This document shows positions 8,713 through 17,902 of a stretch of 47,104 nt of DNA, one piece after another. Below the pieces are notes generated by a model. That model was not told the origin of the DNA and searched no databases. It was given only the letters and a program-made list of their open reading frames with translations. Source of the stretch: Rhodanobacter thiooxydans LCS2 (GTDB lineage: Bacteria; Pseudomonadota; Gammaproteobacteria; Xanthomonadales; Rhodanobacteraceae). The stretch spans positions 1-47,104 of the forward strand of contig NZ_AJXW01000048.1 of the NCBI RefSeq assembly GCF_000264375.1. The letters are read 5' to 3'. Position numbers and translations under genes: made by a program. Each line of letters starts with the position of its first letter. Position 1 is the first letter of the stretch.

Positions 8713-9222
8713 ATGACGATGACCGGCTTGCGCGTTCGAACCCTGTCCGACAAGGCCTTCGCCATCGGCCTCGCCCTGAAGGGGCTCGACGGCGTCGCCG
8801 AGGTCGTGGGCGGGCTGTGGCTGCTGCTGATCGGTCCGGTGCGGCTGCAGGCCTGGATCGGCGCGCTGGTCGCGCCGGAGTTGAACCAGGACCCCACTGA
8901 CTTCATCGCGACGCACGTACTGCATTGGGCCGCGCAGTTCGACCAGGGCTCGGTGCTGTTCGCGGCGGCCTACCTGCTGTCCCACGGCGCGGCGAAACTG
9001 GTGGTGATCGTGGAGATCCTGCGCGGCAGGTTGTGGGCCTACCCTGGCCTGATCTGGCTGACCGCGGCGTTTGCCGCGTACCAGATCTACCACATGGCGG
9101 TGGCCGGCCCCTCGTTCGGCTTCGTGGCGCTGACCCTGTTCGACCTGCTGATCATCGCGCTCACCGTGGTGGAGTACCGCCGGCTGCGGCATGCCGCCGG
9201 CAAATCGCGCGCGGCGGGCTGA
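8713..9222 (+). CDS. DUF2127 family membrane protein
   Basis: 169 aa with four predicted membrane helices (about residues 16-45, 73-105, 108-130, 133-152). The DKAFAIGLALKGLDGVAEVVGGL opening, SHGAAKLVVIVEILRGRLWAYP in the middle and YQIYHMAV later are hallmarks of DUF2127. The family is widespread in bacterial membranes and uncharacterised. An AGGAG site precedes the ATG at 8713 closely. Likely co-transcribed with the hydrolase upstream. Confidence 0.83.
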   Translation: MTMTGLRVRTLSDKAFAIGLALKGLDGVAEVVGGLWLLLIGPVRLQAWIGALVAPELNQDPTDFIATHVLHWAAQFDQGSVLFAAAYLLSHGAAKLVVIVEILRGRLWAYPGLIWLTAAFAAYQIYHMAVAGPSFGFVALTLFDLLIIALTVVEYRRLRHAAGKSRAAG

Positions 9223-9415
9223 CCGGCGCGTGTCGTCGTCGCGGCTGTCCGGCTGTCCGGGCGCACGGCGGCGGCTGTCCGCGGACAGCTCGCCGGCACC
9301 GGACGCGCATGCGTCCAAGGCAGGCGGGGCAAGGCTTTGCACGCTTCATGGTGGCTTGGCACGGTGATTGCTCCCTCTGCATCACAGGGAACATTCACGC
9401 ACGCGGAGACACATC

Positions 9416-9574
9416 ATGAAATTCGAAACCCATATCCTGGCCGGCCTGTTCGTCGTCTGCTTCGCCGTGTGCGCGCTGGTCATGGGCGCCATGCTGACGG
9501 CCACCCCGGCTCCGGTGCAGCTGGCCGGCGCGGCTCATGCAGCGGTGGTGGTTCCGGTCGCCTCGGCCGGCTGA
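9416..9574 (+). CDS. Small single-pass membrane protein
   Basis: 52 aa. A short N-terminus (MKFETHI) is followed by one hydrophobic helix (about residues 8-30) and an Ala/Val/Pro-rich tail. CGGAG lies 9 bases before the ATG. Codon choice resembles neighbouring genes, which supports it as a real gene, but no family was recognised. A 10-base stem hairpin (9559-9585) overlaps the stop codon and may stabilise or end the transcript. Confidence 0.55.
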   Translation: MKFETHILAGLFVVCFAVCALVMGAMLTATPAPVQLAGAAHAAVVVPVASAG

Positions 9575-9713
9575 AGGCCGAGGCGCGCCGGCACGCCATC
9601 GTGCGCAGGCAAGTGGCGACGGCGGATCGCCGCACACCATGCCTTTAGTCATGCATGAAAGCGGCGCGCGTTGGGTAGGATCAGGGGTTTAGCCCACGAC
9701 GAGATCCGTACCG

Positions 9714-11906
9714 ATGAAGCATCCCATCGCGCTGGCCCTGGCCATTGCCCTGTCCGGCTCCATGACCGCCTGCACCGATGCCGGCAGCGGCAAGAGCGAA
9801 TCCGCCGCGCCGCCGGCGCAGACCGATACGCTGGCTGCCGATACCGGCAACCCGCTGTTCCGCGAAAGCCCGCTGCCGCTGCACTACCCGCCGTTCGACA
9901 AGATCGGGGACAGCGACTTCGCGCCCGCCTTCGACCGCGGCATGGCCGAGCAGCTCACGGAAGTGCAGGCGATCGCCGGCAACGCCGAGGCGCCCACGTT
10001 CGACAACACCATCGTCGCGCTGGAGAAGTCCGGGCGGACCCTCACCCGCACCTCGACCGTGTTCTTCAGCCTGGTCGGGGTGGACATCAACGACGCGCGC
10101 AAGGCGCTGCAGGCCGAGTACGCGCCGAAGCTGGCGGCGCACCGCGACGCGATTTCGCTGAACCCGCAGCTGTTCGCGCGCATCCAGAAGCTGTACGACA
10201 CGCGCGACAGCCTGGGCCTGGATGCCGAGGGCATGCGCCTGATCGAGCGCTACCACACCAACTTCGTGCGCGCCGGCGCCAATCTGTCCGACGCCGACAA
10301 GACGCACTTGAAGGAGATCAACGGCGAGCTGGCGAAGCTGGGCACCACGTTCAGCCAGAACGTGCTGGCCGAGGTGAACGACTCCGCCGTGGTGGTCGAC
10401 ACCAAGGAAGAGCTGGCCGGCCTCACCGACGAGCAGATCGGCGCCGCCGCGGCCGCCGCGAAGGCGAAGGGCCTGGACGGCAAATACCTGATCGCGCTGC
10501 TCAACACCACCGGCCAGCCGCCGGAAGCGCAATTGCACGATCGCGCGCTGCGTCAGCGCCTGCACGAGGCGTCGATCGCGCGCGGCAGCCGCGGCAACCA
10601 GTACGACAACACCGCGATCGTGTCGCAGGTGCTGAAGCTGCGCGCCGAGAAGGCGAAGATGCTCGGCTATCCCACCTGGGCCGCCTACGTGCTGGCCGAC
10701 GAGACGGCGAAGACGCCCGAAGCGGTCAACGCCATGCTGACCCGCCTGGCGCCGCCGGCCGTGGCCAACGCGAAGCGCGAAGGCGCGGCGCTGCAGGCGA
10801 TGATCAACAAGGAGCAGGCGGCGAAGGGCGAGCCGACGTTCGCGCTGCAGCCATGGGACTGGGCCTACTACACCGAGAAGGTGCGCGCCGAGAAGTACGA
10901 CTTCGACGAGAGCCAGCTGAAGCCGTACTTCGAGATGAAGAACGTGCTGGAGAACGGCGTGTTCTACGCCGCCGGCCAGCTCTACGGGCTCAGCTTCAAG
11001 CAGCGCACCGACCTGCCGGTCTACAACCCCGACGTGCTGGTGTACGACGTGTACAACGCCGACGGCAGCCAGCTGGCGATCTTCCTGGCCGACATGTACG
11101 CGCGGCCGTCCAAGCGCGGTGGTGCCTGGATGAACGCCTACGTGCAGCAGTCCGGGCTCACCGGCAACCTGCCGGTGGTGGCCAACCACCTCAACATCAC
11201 CAAGCCGGCCAGCGGCCCGACCCTGTTGACCTGGGACGAGGTGACCACCATGTTCCACGAGTTCGGCCATGCGCTGCACGGCATGTTCTCGAACGTGCAG
11301 TACCCGTACTTCAGCGGCACCAGCGTGCCGCGCGACTTCGTGGAGTTCCCGTCGCAGGTGAACGAGATGTGGTCCGACTGGCCGAGCGTGCTGGCCAACT
11401 ATGCCAAGCACTACCAGACCGGCGCGCCGATGCCGAAGGTGCTGCTGGACAAGGTGCTGGCTACCTCGAAGTTCAACCAGGGCTTCGCCACCACCGAGTA
11501 CCTCGGCTCGGCGATGCTCGACCAGAGCTGGCACCAGCTCGGCGCGGACAAGATCCCCGAAGCGAACGGCGTGATGGCGTTCGAGGCCGCCGCGCTGAAG
11601 GCGAACGGCACCGACTACGCGCCGGTGCCGCCGCGTTACCGCACGCCGTACTTCAGCCACATCATGGGTGGCTACGCGGCCGGCTACTACGCCTACATCT
11701 GGTCGGAGGTGCTGGACGCGAACACGGTGGAGTGGATCAAGGCGAACGGCGGCCTCACCCGCGCCAATGGCGACCGCTTCCGCGCCGCCCTGCTGTCGCG
11801 CGGCGGCAGCAAGGACGCGCTGCAGCTGTTCCGCGATTTCACCGGTCAGGAACCGAAGATCGAGCCGCTGCTGAAGCGGCGCGGGCTGGATGGCGCGCTC
11901 GACTGA
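9714..11906 (+). CDS. dcp: M3 family peptidyl-dipeptidase, lipoprotein
   Basis: 730 aa. Zinc metallopeptidase removing C-terminal dipeptides. Signal peptide ends in a lipobox-like SMTAC (C20), so the enzyme is probably anchored in the periplasm, unlike cytoplasmic E. coli Dcp. The helical domain (residues about 45-330) is followed by the catalytic domain with FHEFGH (H515, E516, H519) and EFPSQVNEMW about 25 residues later (third ligand Glu). The substrate-binding MGGYAAGYYAYIWSEVLDAN stretch sits near 645. Length and order match the Dcp branch of M3. A strong terminator follows 26 bases after the stop, so the gene is monocistronic. Confidence 0.93.
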   Translation: MKHPIALALAIALSGSMTACTDAGSGKSESAAPPAQTDTLAADTGNPLFRESPLPLHYPPFDKIGDSDFAPAFDRGMAEQLTEVQAIAGNAEAPTFDNTIVALEKSGRTLTRTSTVFFSLVGVDINDARKALQAEYAPKLAAHRDAISLNPQLFARIQKLYDTRDSLGLDAEGMRLIERYHTNFVRAGANLSDADKTHLKEINGELAKLGTTFSQNVLAEVNDSAVVVDTKEELAGLTDEQIGAAAAAAKAKGLDGKYLIALLNTTGQPPEAQLHDRALRQRLHEASIARGSRGNQYDNTAIVSQVLKLRAEKAKMLGYPTWAAYVLADETAKTPEAVNAMLTRLAPPAVANAKREGAALQAMINKEQAAKGEPTFALQPWDWAYYTEKVRAEKYDFDESQLKPYFEMKNVLENGVFYAAGQLYGLSFKQRTDLPVYNPDVLVYDVYNADGSQLAIFLADMYARPSKRGGAWMNAYVQQSGLTGNLPVVANHLNITKPASGPTLLTWDEVTTMFHEFGHALHGMFSNVQYPYFSGTSVPRDFVEFPSQVNEMWSDWPSVLANYAKHYQTGAPMPKVLLDKVLATSKFNQGFATTEYLGSAMLDQSWHQLGADKIPEANGVMAFEAAALKANGTDYAPVPPRYRTPYFSHIMGGYAAGYYAYIWSEVLDANTVEWIKANGGLTRANGDRFRAALLSRGGSKDALQLFRDFTGQEPKIEPLLKRRGLDGALD

Positions 11907-11932
11907 GCCGGCACCGACTGCTGGAAACGCAG

Positions 11933-11962
11933 CCGCCCGGAGCGATCCGGGCGGTTTTTTTT
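11933..11962 (+). terminator. Rho-independent terminator after dcp
   Basis: Perfect 9-base stem CCGCCCGGA / TCCGGGCGG with a GCGA tetraloop, followed by eight T. Classic intrinsic terminator. Confidence 0.95.
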
Positions 11963-12282
11963 GCGCGACGCCGGGCACGGGAGCAGGTGCCGATTCCCGT
12001 AGACTCCATCCAGGCGCAAGCATCAGCGCCGGTTGCCTGCCGCCAGGTCCCCGCCGGAACGCACGATGCCCTTCACCCCCGGTGCTTCGTCGTTTGCGTG
12101 CCTTCCGGCGTGCCGGCATGCGCTGATGCGCGAATGCCGGGATGGATTGGTCAAGGAACCGGAACGGACTGACCATCGTCAGCGATCTGGAATGAGCAGC
12201 CGGCGGATCTGATGATGTTGTTGCGAAGGGCTGCTACCGGCCATGAGCGGCCGCTCGAAAGTGCACTTTGACGAGTTTTTAT
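11963..12282. other. Gene-free interval with short palindromes
   Basis: About 320 bases between the dcp terminator and the minus-strand small gene. No credible reading frame on either strand. Contains GAGCGGCCGCTC and AAAGTGCACTTT palindromes near 12244-12268, just beyond the end of the minus-strand pair, which could help end that transcript. Base composition falls here, marking the edge of a less GC-rich segment. Confidence 0.5.
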
Positions 12283-12618
12283 TCAGATGGCGCCCAGTGC
12301 GTCGAGAGCATTCGACACCGCGCCTAGTACGTCTCTCTTGATGGGCGGCTTTCGGTTGGTATTGTTGATGTAGTCGAACAGCGCGAGCGCCGTCAGGACT
12401 GCGCTCGCCGCGTCATCCACCTTGGCCTTGGCGAGCCCCGCCGGCGCCCGGGTTCGAAGGCTCTTTGCCGCGTCGGCGACTTGCATGGCCTGATCGGCCA
12501 ACGCTTGCGCGTCTTTCGGCACGAATGGCGCACGAGGGTCAATCGACATGTGCGTCTCTTTGATGGCGAGGCTGCACGTGTCTTGGTAGAGCGCTTGGAT
12601 TGTCTTGAGGTTTGCCAC
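12283..12618 (-). CDS. Small hypothetical protein, partner of lipoprotein gene
   Basis: 111 aa, no signal peptide, no family recognised. Mostly helical, with Ala/Asp/Lys-rich stretches. Contains one conserved-looking patch PRAPFVPKDAQALADQAMQVADAAKSL. Start is GTG at 12618, supported by an excellent GGAGG five bases upstream; an alternative ATG start would begin at MSIDPRAP. Only 17 bases separate it from the lipoprotein gene above, so the two form an operon read from the lipoprotein. Its function is probably tied to that protein; nothing more can be said. Confidence 0.65.
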   Translation of the reverse strand: MANLKTIQALYQDTCSLAIKETHMSIDPRAPFVPKDAQALADQAMQVADAAKSLRTRAPAGLAKAKVDDAASAVLTALALFDYINNTNRKPPIKRDVLGAVSNALDALGAI

Positions 12619-12635
12619 GAGGACCTCCGCATGGA

Positions 12636-13895
12636 CTATTTGACCGCCTGGGCGACCTCGACCAAGGCGCCGACGGCTGCCTTTAGATTCTGCAGTCGCT
12701 CGTTCGCAATGAGCTTCTTCTGCTCGTCTGTTGGATGTTCTACTAGGGAAACCATTGACTCGTTCGCGGCTGACAGGTTGTCGAACATGGCATTGATGGC
12801 AGTGGCCATCGCTTGGTCATCGCCGTACTGATAGTTTTCCAATTGAGCTGAAATCAGCCGCCGATCGTAATCGTCGCGTGCGTTGGCGAATTTCTGTTCC
12901 AGGAGCAACCGCTGATTTCGGACGACTAGATCCGAGTAGGTCTGGGCCAGCGAGCTATCGCCAAGTGCTACGGCCCGCAATGACTGGATCAACCCATCCA
13001 CCGTACCTTTATTTTCACGGACCAATCGCTTTATCTCGTTCGCGCTTGTTGCGTTGCTTCCCATCGTTTGGAGGATGCCAGCGAGCTTGCCGATCGCGCC
13101 GAGAGCAGTCTGAACTTGCTCTTTGGTCTCCTTCGTCGAGCTCGATAGCTGTTTGCCAGAGACCTCTTCCACCTTGTTACTCAGGAACGTCAGCCTGTCC
13201 GATAGATGCGCGGCGTCGGCCAGATACTCGGACTTTCGCCCCTGTGCGACCTTGCTCAGGACGTCGAGATACTCGGAAAGTGCGCGCACGCCGGAGGCTG
13301 CCAGCGTGTTCTCGACGCTACCAGGGCGCTGGTACTGCACCTCATCGAGAAGAGCGACGAAGTCTGATGCTTCACTCTGCAGCGCATCGATGTACGCGGA
13401 TGAGCTGTCGGTCGGCGACTTGATCTCGATGGCATAACTTCGCTCGAGCTGGCTGAGGCAGTTGCCCTCGTCGCGCGAATAGCAAGCCGACTTGCAGGCT
13501 GCAGGCAGGTGGCCGGGTTTTGCCGTGCCGCCACCCGCGCATTCCTTGAGCCGCTTGCAACCGGCCAGGACCGCCTGGTTCTTGAACCGCGCGAGCGCAG
13601 CGGTCACGGTTGGCAGTGTTGGAGAACCCGAGCGGACGTAGACGTGCGCGTCGGCGATGGGACAGGTCGAGTCCGAGTTAATCTTGGAGAGCCTCGCCGC
13701 ATCAAGCGCTGTATCGAGCTGATTTGACGACTTCATCAGTTGGGCTTCCGCGGTACGTCCCGCAGCCGCGAATGACGTCGCTGAGTCCATGTAAACCACG
13801 GATGCGCAGCCAGAGAGCGTCAGTACCAAAGCGATTGCCGAACGGCGAAGCCACACTCGCGCGGACACCCTGCACAAGGAAACTTTGATCCCCAT
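12636..13895 (-). CDS. Hypothetical lipoprotein with long helical body
   Basis: 419 aa. The signal peptide ends in LTLSGC (C30), a clean lipobox, so it is membrane-anchored and faces the periplasm or outer surface. Residues about 75-160 contain Cys-rich segments (CPIADAHVYVRSG, LAGCKRLKECAGG, CKSACYSRDEGNC). The rest is a long helical region with coiled-coil-like heptads (about 190-400). No family was recognised. A GGGAGGGG ribosome site precedes the ATG at 13895. Codon use is less GC-rich than the flanks, with more AGA, TCG and ATA-type choices, suggesting acquired DNA. Its partner gene follows 17 bases downstream. Confidence 0.75.
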   Translation of the reverse strand: MGIKVSLCRVSARVWLRRSAIALVLTLSGCASVVYMDSATSFAAAGRTAEAQLMKSSNQLDTALDAARLSKINSDSTCPIADAHVYVRSGSPTLPTVTAALARFKNQAVLAGCKRLKECAGGGTAKPGHLPAACKSACYSRDEGNCLSQLERSYAIEIKSPTDSSSAYIDALQSEASDFVALLDEVQYQRPGSVENTLAASGVRALSEYLDVLSKVAQGRKSEYLADAAHLSDRLTFLSNKVEEVSGKQLSSSTKETKEQVQTALGAIGKLAGILQTMGSNATSANEIKRLVRENKGTVDGLIQSLRAVALGDSSLAQTYSDLVVRNQRLLLEQKFANARDDYDRRLISAQLENYQYGDDQAMATAINAMFDNLSAANESMVSLVEHPTDEQKKLIANERLQNLKAAVGALVEVAQAVK

Positions 13896-14535
13896 TACAT
13901 TCCCCTCCCTGCATCTGACGCGTTCTACACCCGTAGTCGGTGGAACGCAATGGAGTTTTTCCCACGACCGGCGGCTACGGATGGATGCGAATGAGTTGGG
14001 TCTGGAGGGGCGAAAACGCTACCGTGCCGTGCGCTCTATGAGTTGGTCGTCGCCGCAACACGCGACCGGGGCTGATGGATAGACTGGACATAGGTGCGCT
14101 GGGAATTCTCGGAGTTCCGCAGCAGTGAACCTCCCGCTCATGATCATGCCTGCATGCAGGGCCTGACCGAATCCCGCAGCTCGGCGCCCTGATCAGTACC
14201 AGCGAGATGGTCAGGGGTTACCGGAATGATGTTCATTTATTGCCGGGATCTGCACATTATCAGCGCATTAGATGAGACGTGATAATTCAATCATGTCCAC
14301 TCCGCTTTGCGGGTCGACTTCGCAGAAGTCTCTCGTAATGAGGCCAATATTCACGGGTTATCAGCCTTCCACAAAGCAGACGCTCGCGCCCGGCAGCAAT
14401 GGGTCGGTAGCCGCCGTCGATCTAGAAATAATCAGCATGGCAGCGTGCTGGTCAGAATCTCCCGGGGCCGCTGATCCATCCTGTCCGCATGCGCTAGAGT
14501 CGACCGGCACCTGCCCACGAGCCTGCCTTCTGTCC
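13896..14535. other. 640-base gene-free interval
   Basis: Between the lipoprotein start and ybaN. Lower GC than the flanks. The frames open here lack family resemblance and good ribosome sites. Presumably holds the promoter of the minus-strand lipoprotein gene near 13900-13960 and that of ybaN, plus relics too worn to name. Confidence 0.5.
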
Positions 14536-14946
14536 ATGCCCGATCCCACCACCCCGGAACCACGCCGCGCCCGCCTCGTGCGCGCGCTGCTGTTCGCGCT
14601 CGGCGCGGTGTCGCTGGTGCTGGGCGTGGTCGGTACGGTGCTGCCCTTGCTGCCGACGGTGCCGTTCCTGCTGCTGACCGCCGCCTGCTGGTCGCGTGCT
14701 TCGCCGCGCTGGCACCGCTGGCTGCTGGCACGGCCGCGGCTGGGGCCGGCGATCGCACGCTGGGAGCGTGAGCGCACGATCCCGCGGCGCGCCAAGTTCA
14801 GCGCGGTCGCGCTGATCGTGTTGTCGATGACCACGTCGATCTGGCTGCTGCGCGATCACGCCTGGTTGCCATGGGCGCTGGCGGGCGTAGCGGTGCCGGT
14901 GATCGTGTTCATCCTGCGCCTGCGGGAAACGCGCGACGGCGCGTGA
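14536..14946 (+). CDS. ybaN: YbaN/DUF454 family membrane protein
   Basis: 136 aa. Inner membrane protein with three or four helices. The family signature is present: a first helix (LLFALGAVSLVLGVVGTVLPLLPTVPFLLLTAACWSR), then SPRWHRWLLARPRLGPAIARWERERTIPRRAK, then the last two helices. DUF454 proteins are uncharacterised; E. coli YbaN is the prototype. The ATG at 14536 is right at the family start; a longer frame upstream to 14272 is not family-like. Confidence 0.88.
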   Translation: MPDPTTPEPRRARLVRALLFALGAVSLVLGVVGTVLPLLPTVPFLLLTAACWSRASPRWHRWLLARPRLGPAIARWERERTIPRRAKFSAVALIVLSMTTSIWLLRDHAWLPWALAGVAVPVIVFILRLRETRDGA

Positions 14947-15364
14947 TGACCAAGTCGCGGTAGTCACTGATCGAAAAGGCGGACCAAGCGCGCAATGGGG
15001 ACCCGACGAAAGGTGCGTTGAGCTCGCAGTTGAGCGCCGCCGCCGGGGAAGCTTGGTGGCGGCGTCGTGAACGCAGGTGAGCATGCGCACGGATCGCCGA
15101 AGGTATTCCACCGGTGCGTGATGCAGGTCGGTACGCCGGGAAGGGGCCGGGTGTGCGCCGCAGGTTGCGTGAGCGGGGCGCCGCGCTTCTCGCCATGCAG
15201 CTATGCCGTGCGCAAGCGAGGGTGGACGGTTGATATATGGCCGGCCCGGCGTCAAAGTGCGCAGGCATGGCGAGTCCGATGCACGCTCCATGAGCGTGCC
15301 GTCACCGACGCAGCGGGGGCTGCACGCCGTGATGGGGATATTCACGGATCAACAGGGGAAAAGG
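14947..15364. other. 418-base gene-free interval upstream of DUF2167 operon
   Basis: No supported gene on either strand. The overlapping frames here have GC-shadow composition. It should contain the promoter of the operon starting at 15365. No recognisable binding site was found. Confidence 0.5.
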
Positions 15365-16201
15365 ATGAAGCGATTGTTTCCAGTGCTTGCGGCACTGCTT
15401 GTGGCATGCCTGTGCGCGCCCGCCACGGCGCAAACCGACCCGATCGAGGCGCTGCCCTGGCAGCGGGGGCCGACTACCGTTTCGCTGGGCACGCACGCCT
15501 CGCTGCAGGTGCCGAAGGGTTACGCGTTCCTGGACAACAAGGGCACCAAGGCGTTGAACCTGTTGATGCAGAATCCCTCGAACGATGACGACGAATACGC
15601 GCTGGTGGACGATGGCGGCGACTGGGTGGCGTATTTTTCGTACGCGGATACCGGTTACATCAAAGACAACGAGCAGATCGATCCCGATGACATCCTCGAC
15701 TCCATCCGCAGGGGCACCGAGCAAAGCAACAAGGAGCGGCGCTCGCGCGGTTGGGACGAGCTGCGGGTGCTCGGCTGGAGCGCGAAGCCTGAATACGACA
15801 CCCAGCTCAAGTCGCTGGCCTGGTCGATCCTGGCCGAGGACGTCAGCACGCAGCAGCAGGTGGTGAACTACAACACCCGCCTGCTGGGCCGCTATGGCGT
15901 GATGGAAGTGGTGGTCGTCACTGCGCCCGACAGGCTCGGCGATGCCGTCGGCAGCTTCAAGGATACGGTGCCGGGCTTCCAGTTCTCGCCCGGTGAAACC
16001 TACGGCGAGTACCAGCCCGGCGATCACGTCGCGGCCTATGGCCTGGCGGCGCTCATCACCGGGGGAGCCGCGGCGGTTGCCGCGAAGAAAGGCTTCTTCG
16101 CCGTGATCGGCGGTTTCCTGGCAGCGGCCTGGAAGTTCCTGCTGGTCGGCCTCGTGGCCGTGGGCGCCAGGTTCAAGTCGTTCTTCCTGAAGAAGCGCTG
16201 A
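15365..16201 (+). CDS. DUF2167 family membrane protein
   Basis: 278 aa. Signal peptide (1-22, ends PATAQ), a globular domain with the DUF2167 signatures (VSLGTHASLQVPKGYAFLD near 40-58, DDDEYALVDDGGDWVAYFSYADTGYI near 75-100, RVLGWSAKPEYD near 135), then two hydrophobic segments near the C-terminus (about 225-265) with AAVAAKKGFFAVIGG between. Periplasmic domain with a C-terminal membrane anchor, function unknown. AAAAGG lies just before the ATG. First gene of a three-gene operon; the next gene starts 3 bases after its stop. Confidence 0.87.
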   Translation: MKRLFPVLAALLVACLCAPATAQTDPIEALPWQRGPTTVSLGTHASLQVPKGYAFLDNKGTKALNLLMQNPSNDDDEYALVDDGGDWVAYFSYADTGYIKDNEQIDPDDILDSIRRGTEQSNKERRSRGWDELRVLGWSAKPEYDTQLKSLAWSILAEDVSTQQQVVNYNTRLLGRYGVMEVVVVTAPDRLGDAVGSFKDTVPGFQFSPGETYGEYQPGDHVAAYGLAALITGGAAAVAAKKGFFAVIGGFLAAAWKFLLVGLVAVGARFKSFFLKKR

Positions 16202-16204
16202 GGG

Positions 16205-16915
16205 ATGGCGTTGTCCGAGCCGTGGTTGCTGATGGGCGGTGTGCTTGGCCTGTACCTGTACGACGCCGCCCAGCTGCTGTTCCACGATGAGGTGGTGCTG
16301 GAGGCGCGGCGGCGCGGTTTCGTCGTCTCCGGCGGTTCGTCACTGGAACTTGGCGGCCGGCACCTGTTCCTGCCGAACCCGTGCTGCCCGCATCGAGTGC
16401 TGCTGCGGCTGGCCTGGTCCGGCACGGCATCGCCGTTGCAGCGGGTGCGATGGCAGCGCGTCCGGTTCACGCTGGCGACCTTGGCGCCGTGGACGTGGCT
16501 GCTGCTGGGCCTGTTCTTCGCGGGTTTGCCATGTGCGCTCTGGCTCGGTTCGCATGCGGTGCTGCTGGGCTGGCTGCTGCTGACCTACCTGGTGATCGTG
16601 GCGATGCTGGTCCAGGTGTATCGCCGCCGGAAGGCGCTGAACCTTTCGCCGCGGGCAGTGCTGGCGCTGGCCTTCGACGCGCTGCTGTGCGCGCCATTCG
16701 CGCTGAACATCGTCAGGAAGATCAGCCTGCGACAACAAGCTGTTCCCGACCTGCGTCGCGCCGCCGCGTCGATGCTGCCACCTGCGCAGCAGGCAACGCT
16801 GCTCGATCTGCTGCGCGGGCGGATTCGCACCAGCCTGGATTTCGTGGAGCCGGGCAGTGCAGCCAGCGATTCGTTGCAGGCCTGCCTGACGCACTTCGAG
16901 GACAACACGCCATGA
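16205..16915 (+). CDS. Hypothetical membrane protein in DUF2167 operon
   Basis: 236 aa. One hydrophobic N-terminal segment (PWLLMGGVLGLYLYDAAQLLF), then a soluble stretch, two strong helices (about 95-140) and a charged C-terminal region ending in NTP. No family recognised. Its coding overlaps the J-domain gene by the ATGA motif at 16912-16915, indicating translational coupling. Being between a DUF2167 protein and a J-domain protein suggests a shared membrane-associated job. Confidence 0.75.
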   Translation: MALSEPWLLMGGVLGLYLYDAAQLLFHDEVVLEARRRGFVVSGGSSLELGGRHLFLPNPCCPHRVLLRLAWSGTASPLQRVRWQRVRFTLATLAPWTWLLLGLFFAGLPCALWLGSHAVLLGWLLLTYLVIVAMLVQVYRRRKALNLSPRAVLALAFDALLCAPFALNIVRKISLRQQAVPDLRRAAASMLPPAQQATLLDLLRGRIRTSLDFVEPGSAASDSLQACLTHFEDNTP

Positions 16916-17313
16916 CCCTCACGCAGGTCGTCATCATTCTCGCCGGACTGTTCTTTGGCTACCGGCTGGTCAGCCACCTGCTTTCGCCGGGCACCGGTGA
17001 ACAGGATAGGTCATCGCGTCGCCCGTCCGATGGACAGGACGGGCGGGGCGACGCGAACGGCCACTGGCGCGACTACGGCCCGGCATGGAGCGATGCGCCG
17101 CCGCCCGCGCCGCCGGCCGCGTGGTACCAGGTGCTTGGTGTTGCCGAATCCGCCAGCCTGGGCGACATAGAGCGTGCCTACCGACAACAGATCAGCCAGT
17201 ACCACCCGGACAAGGTGGCCCGACTCGGGGAAGATCTCCGTCAGTTGGCCGAACGGCGCTCCAGGGAGATCAACGCCGCGTACGACATCGCCTGCCGGTT
17301 GCGACGCGGATAG
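16912..17313 (+). CDS. Membrane-anchored J-domain protein
   Basis: 133 aa. One N-terminal helix (residues 4-22), a flexible Gly/Asp/Arg-rich linker, and a C-terminal J domain (about 70-133) with the essential HPD tripeptide at 98-100 (QQISQYHPDK). It should recruit and stimulate an Hsp70 (DnaK or HscA-like) at the inner membrane. The start overlaps the stop of the upstream gene. No DnaK sits nearby, so it would use the main chaperone. Confidence 0.88.
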   Translation: MTLTQVVIILAGLFFGYRLVSHLLSPGTGEQDRSSRRPSDGQDGRGDANGHWRDYGPAWSDAPPPAPPAAWYQVLGVAESASLGDIERAYRQQISQYHPDKVARLGEDLRQLAERRSREINAAYDIACRLRRG

Positions 17314-17417
17314 CCGTGAGGGTGGCAGGACGTGGGGCCAGCGAGGTCCGATGGTGTTGGTCGCATCGGCGGGGGCCATGGTTACAGGCATGTCGTGCAT
17401 GCACCACGGGCTGATCC

Positions 17418-17893
17418 ATGACGATGAGAACATTCCTGCCGCCTGCCCTGTCCGGAACGTCGGCGCTGCTCGTCGCCACGGCTGCTGACCAGCTACGGCA
17501 ACAGCGAACGTACCGGCCTGCTCGCCAACGCGCGGGCTGGCCAGTGCTGTCGTTCGGCTTCGGCCTGCTGGTGTTTGCCGGCGCGGACCGGCACAGCCTG
17601 ATCGGCCGCTGGCGCGTGCCGGGCGCGGGCTGGCTGGCGGCGGTTTCCTACACCCTCTACCTCAGCCACAAGATCGCCTTGCACCTATGCAGGTGACGTT
17701 CGGCACCGCGTTGCAGGGGCAGCGCGCGCTTGCTTTCGCCACCTATGCGCTGGCGGTCCTGCTGCTGGGGGCGGCGCTGCATTATCTGGTCGAACGCCCG
17801 TTCCTGCGCCTGCGCGAACGCGGCAAGGCGCGGGCGAATTCGCTGGCGCCGGGCGCAGCGGCAGCCCAGCCGGCGGCGGCCGCTACTGATTGA
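17418..17893 (+). pseudogene. Remnant of acyltransferase-3 (OafA-like) gene
   Basis: C-terminal part only. The segments read as one protein only if the frame changes: LPPALSGTSALLVATAA, then LLTSYGNSERTGLLANARA in another frame (from about 17482), then GWPVLSFGFGLLVFAGADR to SYTLYLSHKIALHL, then MQVTFGTALQ to HYLVERPFLRLRERG from 17687. The YTLYLSHK and YLVERPFL patterns are the last helices of acyltransferase family 3 membrane enzymes, which acylate surface sugars. At least three shifts plus loss of the 5' two-thirds mark it as dead. Confidence 0.8.
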
Positions 17894-17902
17894 GGAGGCG
17901 GC

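Noticed and set aside
9681..12176. Very long open frame on the minus strand opposite dcp
   Set aside because: Arg/Val/His-rich shadow composition with no family features; the plus strand has a complete M3 peptidase over the same bases.
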